From: Verrucomicrobia bacterium UBA4286
GTDB lineage: Bacteria; Verrucomicrobiota; Kiritimatiellia; RFP12; UBA1067
Direction of reading: 5' to 3'
Assembly (NCBI GenBank): GCA_002395905.1
Contig: DGVK01000237.1
Span: 26,690 to 36,194, forward strand
DNA: 9,505 bases
Part shown: one piece after another, positions 1 through 6,000 of the stretch
Layout: every line of letters begins with the position of its first letter
Numbering within the stretch: position 1 is the first letter of the stretch
Position numbers and translations under genes: made by a program
The notes under the pieces: generated by a model
Seen by the model: the letters and a program-made list of their open reading frames with translations, nothing else
Told to the model about the DNA's origin: nothing
Database searches by the model: none

Positions 1-3000
1 GCTACGGCGGTTTCGGCACTGTGTCGCTCGATGGCAGCCTGGTGGTCGATGCCGACGAGGGCGTGATGCGCATCCCCGTTTATATCAGCGGTTCGCGAAC
101 ATCTACGTTCTCGGTGGACTGGGATGGTTCCGACGGCACGACGGGCACGATCGTGTGGAACAACGCGAACGAGGGCAAGAAGTGGATCGAACTGCCCATC
201 GAGGGACGCGCCGCCGGCTTCTCGCTGCGGCTTACGGAAGGGCGCGGCATAAACATTTCCGGCACGGCGCACGAGATCGCCGTGAAGGTGTTCACGAGCG
301 CTGCGCCGAAGGCCGTGTGCGCGGAGAGCGAGGCGAGTGAGGCTGTGCGCTTCGAGTGCCGCGCGGAAGGGACGCTTGGCCGCGCGCTTGTGTGCGGCAC
401 GGAGTACATCGCTGCCGACGGCGAGACGCGCGCCGTCAAGTGGGATTCCACGCAGGTTGCCGACGGCTGGCAGGCGAACGGTACGCTGATTAGGAACGAT
501 GCATCGACAGCCATCGAATGCGGCCGATTGCAATCGCCCACGGAAACATACACGACCCCCAGCGGCACGGTGGTGACCGTTACCTTGCCCGTCGTGTGGA
601 GCAACGACGTTACACACCTTGTGCGCAACTGGGTGGTGGTTCCCAATGGCGTAACCCTGCGCATCGAGGCGGGCACGGTGGTGAAGTTCTGCGAGCTGAC
701 AGGCTTCAAGGTGGAGCAGGGTGGTCGACTTGTCGTGGCCGGCACGGAAGAACGCCCGGTGGTTTACACAGCTGCCGCCGACGACACCATTGGCGGCGAC
801 AGCGACCTCCGAGAGGCGACGCCGAACGACGGTGACTATGCGGTGAACATCGTCTCCGGCGGAACGTACACCGACTCTAACTGCGCCGTGCGCTACACGA
901 CGTTCTCCAACCTCGGCACGGCGACCATGACGGCAAACGCATTGGCGGCCCTTACGGACGGCATCGTGCGCATCCCGGTGACGATCTCGACCGACCGTAC
1001 CACGAAGTTCTGCGTCGATTGGCGCACGGGAGGGGCGCGCTCCTGCGCCGCCGCCGCCGGGCGTCTCACCTGGAACAGCAAGAACGACGGCACGAAGTAC
1101 ATCGAGCTGCCGCTTGCGGCGGGCGCAATCACCAACGGCTTCGACACCTTCATTGTGGAACTTTACGAAAGCCAGGGCATCAACATCTCCACGACGGCGC
1201 GGCGGTGCGAGGTGGCTATCTATTCGAACGACCGCTTCCCGCAGGGAGCGTACGCCGAGAGCGGGGAAAGCGATGCCGTGCGCTTTGAGACGCGCGAATA
1301 CGACAGCGACCTGGAGATCGAAGCAACGCAATCGGTTGTCATCGAAGGCGGTCGATTGCAATCGAATACCACCTGGAGCAATGCAGTGACCCACCTCGTG
1401 CGGCAGTGGGTGGTGGTGCCGAGCGGCGTGACGCTTACGATCCAGGCGGGCACGGTGGTGAAGTTCCTGCCGCACACCGGCATCAAGGTGGAGCCGGGCG
1501 GGCGCGTGAACGCGAACGGCACGGCGGCGAACAACATCATTTTCACGTCGGTTGCCGATGACACGGTCGGCGGCGACACGGACGGCAAGGAAGCCGTGCC
1601 GCAGAACGGCAACTATTCGATCAGCGTCATTTCCGGCGGTACGTTTTCGACCGCCGAGACGCAGCTGCGCTACGGCACGAGCGGAACTTTCGGAAGCATC
1701 TACATCACGGAAAACGCCGTGGCGAGGAAGGATGATGGCTGGGTGAAGATTCCGGTGTGCGTTTCCGCCGCATCACCCGAGGCCTTCTCCGTGGACTGGA
1801 GCACGGAAGGGTCGCGCTCCTGCGCGGCCGCGTCCGGCCGTCTCGACTGGCCGGCGAACTCCACCGCCACGAAGTACATCGATATACCGCTCGACCGCAT
1901 GGCCGAGGCCGTCGAGGGCGAGACATTCACCGTAGAGCTTACGTTCACGCGCGGCATCAACCTGAACCAGTCCCGCAAGAGCTGTCTCGTGACGCTCTAC
2001 GACACCATCAACGCCCTCGCTGGCACGAACACCGGCCACGCCGAGAGCGGGTGGTGCGATTTTGCCGCGATGGATTCCAATGCCGGCACGGGGTCGCTCT
2101 TCGCGATGGACGAAGTGCCGATTCGCTACTCGACGCACTGGGCGGGAGGGACGCCGTCCGCGGCGATCGTAAGCGTGGCGGATGCCACTAACGGCACACG
2201 AGTGTTGCACGAGGCCGCCGCGCCCGCCGAAGGTTCCACCATCTGGAACGGCGCCGACTACGAGGACGGGCGCTACGACCTCACGCACAAGATACTCGAT
2301 TCAGACGGTCGCACCATCAAGGTTGATTCTGCCACATTCATCGTCAACCGCGACGTGGTGGAGCACGCTGGACGCCTTGCCGACGAGACCTGGGCGGCAG
2401 ACAAGGTGCATCTTGTTGTCGCCACGGTGACGGTGCCGAGTGGCGTGACGCTCACGATTGCGCCGGATGCCATCGTGAAGTTCATGCCCGGCACAAGCAT
2501 TGTGGTGGAACGGGGTGGCCTTGGCATCTGCAAGGGCGCAGTGCTCACGCACGCTTACGACGACGTGATGGGCGGCGATACGTTCTTCGACGGCGCGGAG
2601 ACAGTTCCGAAAGACGGCGGCTATTCGCTTTCGGGCGACTGGGAGGACGACGAATCGACCCAGTACCGCTACTCCATGCCGCTTGAGGTGAGCGGCACGT
2701 TGCGCGGCGAGAACCGCTGGCCGGGGCACAAGACGTACATCGTGACCGGCAACCTCACGCTCGCCAGCGGCGCGACGCTCACCATCGAAGCCGGCGCGGT
2801 GGTGAAGTTCAAGAACGGACTATCTTTCACCGTCAACAGCGGTGCGACGCTGAACGCGCAAGGAACGCGTTCGTCACCCGTGGTCTTCACCTCGTTCAAG
2901 GACGATGCCCACGGCGGCGATACCAACGGGGATGGTTCCTCTACAGAAGCGGATCGAGGCGACTGGCGGTATGTCTGGGTTTATGGAAATGCCAATCTTA

Positions 3001-6000
3001 ATTATGCACAGGTTCTTTATGGCGGCATGGCAGATGGCTCGTATGGCGAACGCGGCCTGTTGATGACGGGCAATTCCGGTTCGTTGAACATGAACGGATG
3101 CTACATTGCATATTCGCTGTATGACGGAATCTGGAACTGGGGCGGATCGATTGTTGCCAAGAACTGCGTGATTACCGATACGGGGTGGGCGACGGCACCT
3201 TATCGTGGATCGAAGAACGAATACGTCAATTGCATTTTCTACGGTAACGACGTCGGCCTCTGCTATTGGTCGCACTGGAGCGGGAATCCTGTCTATCGAA
3301 ACTGCATTTTTGCAGAGTGCGGTCACGGATGGTGCGAAATCAATGAGGGTTCTTACGGCGATCCGCCGTCAGGGGTGACGGTGGCGAATTGTCTTTTCTG
3401 GAATTCTCCTGATGGTGGAGCGCAATCGTGCGGGCGTGTCGGAAAAAACGGCAACATCTGGGGTGATCCGCTGTTCGTCGGGGATGGCTTTAGAATCGAC
3501 AAGTATTCGCCGTGCGTGGATGCGGGCGATGCGGCATACGCGCCAGAAAGGGACTATTATGGACAGAGCCGTCAGGGCGATGCGCCGGAAATTGGCATAT
3601 GCGAGGTCATGGGGCGTCCTGTGCCGTCGGACATCGACTTGGCGGTTGAAAGCGTTTCGTCCCCCGAGGTGTTTGAGGTCGGAATGAGGATCGAGGTCGC
3701 ATGGACGGTGAAGAACCTCGGAAGCGAGTCCGCCGCTGGCAGATGGACGGACAATGTCAAGCTTGTCTGTGCAAATGGAAGCGTTGTGCCGCTTGGAGAG
3801 GAAAGAGTTTCCGCAGCCATCCCGCCTGACGGACAAAAAACTTTTGCGCGGTCGTTCACGGTGCCGTCTGCTCAGGTTGGCCCGGTGCGGGTGCGTGTGA
3901 CGGCCAATTGCAACGGCGCGATCCCGGAGGGGACTTTGAGGGCGAACAACGTCGCGGAATCCGAGGCGGCGACGCTGACGATGCCGGAACTGGCGTTTGC
4001 CGACGACGGGTCGGCATTGTTCAATCTTGCTTCAGGCGGCAGCGTGGGATACAGACTGGGCGAAGGATTCGCCGAAGGCGGGCTGCTGGTCGTCCATGTG
4101 AGCGGCGGACAGGGGGCTGGCCACCCTGCCGGGGTGAATGTGTGGACGGGCAACGGACAGGTCCCGACGGCGGACATCTTCTATGCGGCGGCTGTTGAGG
4201 TAGGTGGCGGCGACTACCTTGTGCGCGTCCCCGCCGGCGGCGATGCATTTGTTTCGTTCGCAAATGGCGGCAACGGTTCTGCGAAGGTCTATGTCGAGGC
4301 TGAAACCGGCGCATTCCTGCTTTTCGATACGGGGATTGTCACCGCGCCAAATGCTGGTATGGTGAGCCTTACGCTTTTTGGCAACGGATTCGCCGATGAC
4401 ATGGAGGTGTGGATCACGAATGGCCGCGGTGAAGCGCGGCCCTCCCAGGTCGTGGTGTTTGATTCCGTCAAGGCCGTTGCCACCTTCGACGTGACCGGCC
4501 TTGCGGCGGGCGCGTATGAGGTACACGTCAAGAATGGCGGCGAAGAGGCGTCCGCGTCGCTGCTCGCCCTCACCGAGACGCGCGTCGGGCCGAAGTGGTC
4601 GTGCAAGCTCGACATCGCGAGCGCGGTGCGCAGTTCCCGCGAGTACGTGGGCTATCTCGAATACTCCAATTCCGGCGACATGCCGCTCGACGCCCCCTAC
4701 GTGAAGATCACGGCGGGCAGCGGGTCGTTCATCCGCTTCGGGACGGCGGACGCCTGGGGCGACACGTTGGAGCTGATGGCGACGAGCGAGACGTATCCCG
4801 CCAGCCAGCTGAAGCCCGGCGAGACGCGCCGCATCCCGTTCCGCTACAAAACGACGGTTTCGTCGCTTTCCATCGAATGCGGCTATGCGCAGGACGACCC
4901 TTCGGCGTTTCCGTGGGACACGAACGCCTCCTACATGCGTCCCTCGTGGGCGAACGACGAACTCTGGGGGCTTTCGCTCGCCGTCCTGAAGTCCAATGTC
5001 GGCGCCACGTGGAACGACTACCTCGCCCGGATGCGCGCGAATTGCGACCACCTCGCGAAGATAGGACAGCCCACGCACCGTCTCGACCGCATCTGGCAAC
5101 TGGAGATCAACGAGGCGCTTGGGGTTGATCACGCCGTCTCGACCCTCGCCTCCAACACCGACCTTGCCCGCTTCGGACGCGGCTTCGGCCTCGCGCTTTC
5201 GCGTTCCTACGGTTCCGGACTCTACCGCCGCCTCCGCAAGGGCGTCTTCGGCTACGGATGGAGCGACAACTACTCCGCATACGCAGAGCTTCAGAACAGC
5301 GGCGCGACGCTCGCCCTGCACAGCGGTAGCGGTTCGACCTACCTCTTCGAGAAGGTGAACGGCAAGTGGACGCCCGAAGACGCCCGTGACAAGACCACTT
5401 GCACGGAGACATCCACCGAATACGTCCTCACCTACCGCAGCGGCACCGTGCAGCGCATCGCGAAGGACAACATGCGCGTTTCGTCCGTGCGGGACAACCA
5501 GGGCAATTCACTCTCCTTCACTTACAATGCGGCGAAACAGCTCGTCAAGGTGGAGCATTGCGACGGACAGTCCCTCTCGTTCACCTACGCAGGCGACCTC
5601 CTCGTTGCCGCCACCGACGACCAAGGACGCATGACGCGCTACGAGTATTCCGGCGACCTGCTCGTGAAGGTGACGGCGTTCAACGGACTCTCCACGCAGT
5701 ACCGCTACCTTCCCGCCGACAGCTCAGTGACGGGCTGCGCCCTCCGGCAGATCGCCTACGCCGACGGCACGACGCGCGACTACACCTACGACGGCGCGGG
5801 ACGCGTCGCCACGGTCGCGATCAACGGCAACCGCCAGACGGTGGAGATCGTGCGCAAGGCGCTCGGCTCCTACATCGTCGTCGCGCCGAACGGCGGCGAA
5901 ACGCAGGTGACGCTCGGCGCGTCCGGCGAAGTGCGCGAGACCGTCAACGCGCTCGGGCAGAAATCGACGCGCACCTACACGGCCGACACACTTCTCGAAT

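Noticed and set aside
1034..1041. GC-rich hairpin-like sequence in the Calx-beta loops of units B and C (about 1034-1048 and 1810-1829), considered as further inserted repeats
   Set aside because: Both encode the normal Calx-beta 'AAxGRLxW' strand at homologous positions, so descent with the repeat unit explains them.
4032..5321. 429-residue open frame on the minus strand
   Set aside because: Shadow of the sandwich linker and RHS entry; no motif, no ribosome site, Arg- and Val-rich low-complexity product.
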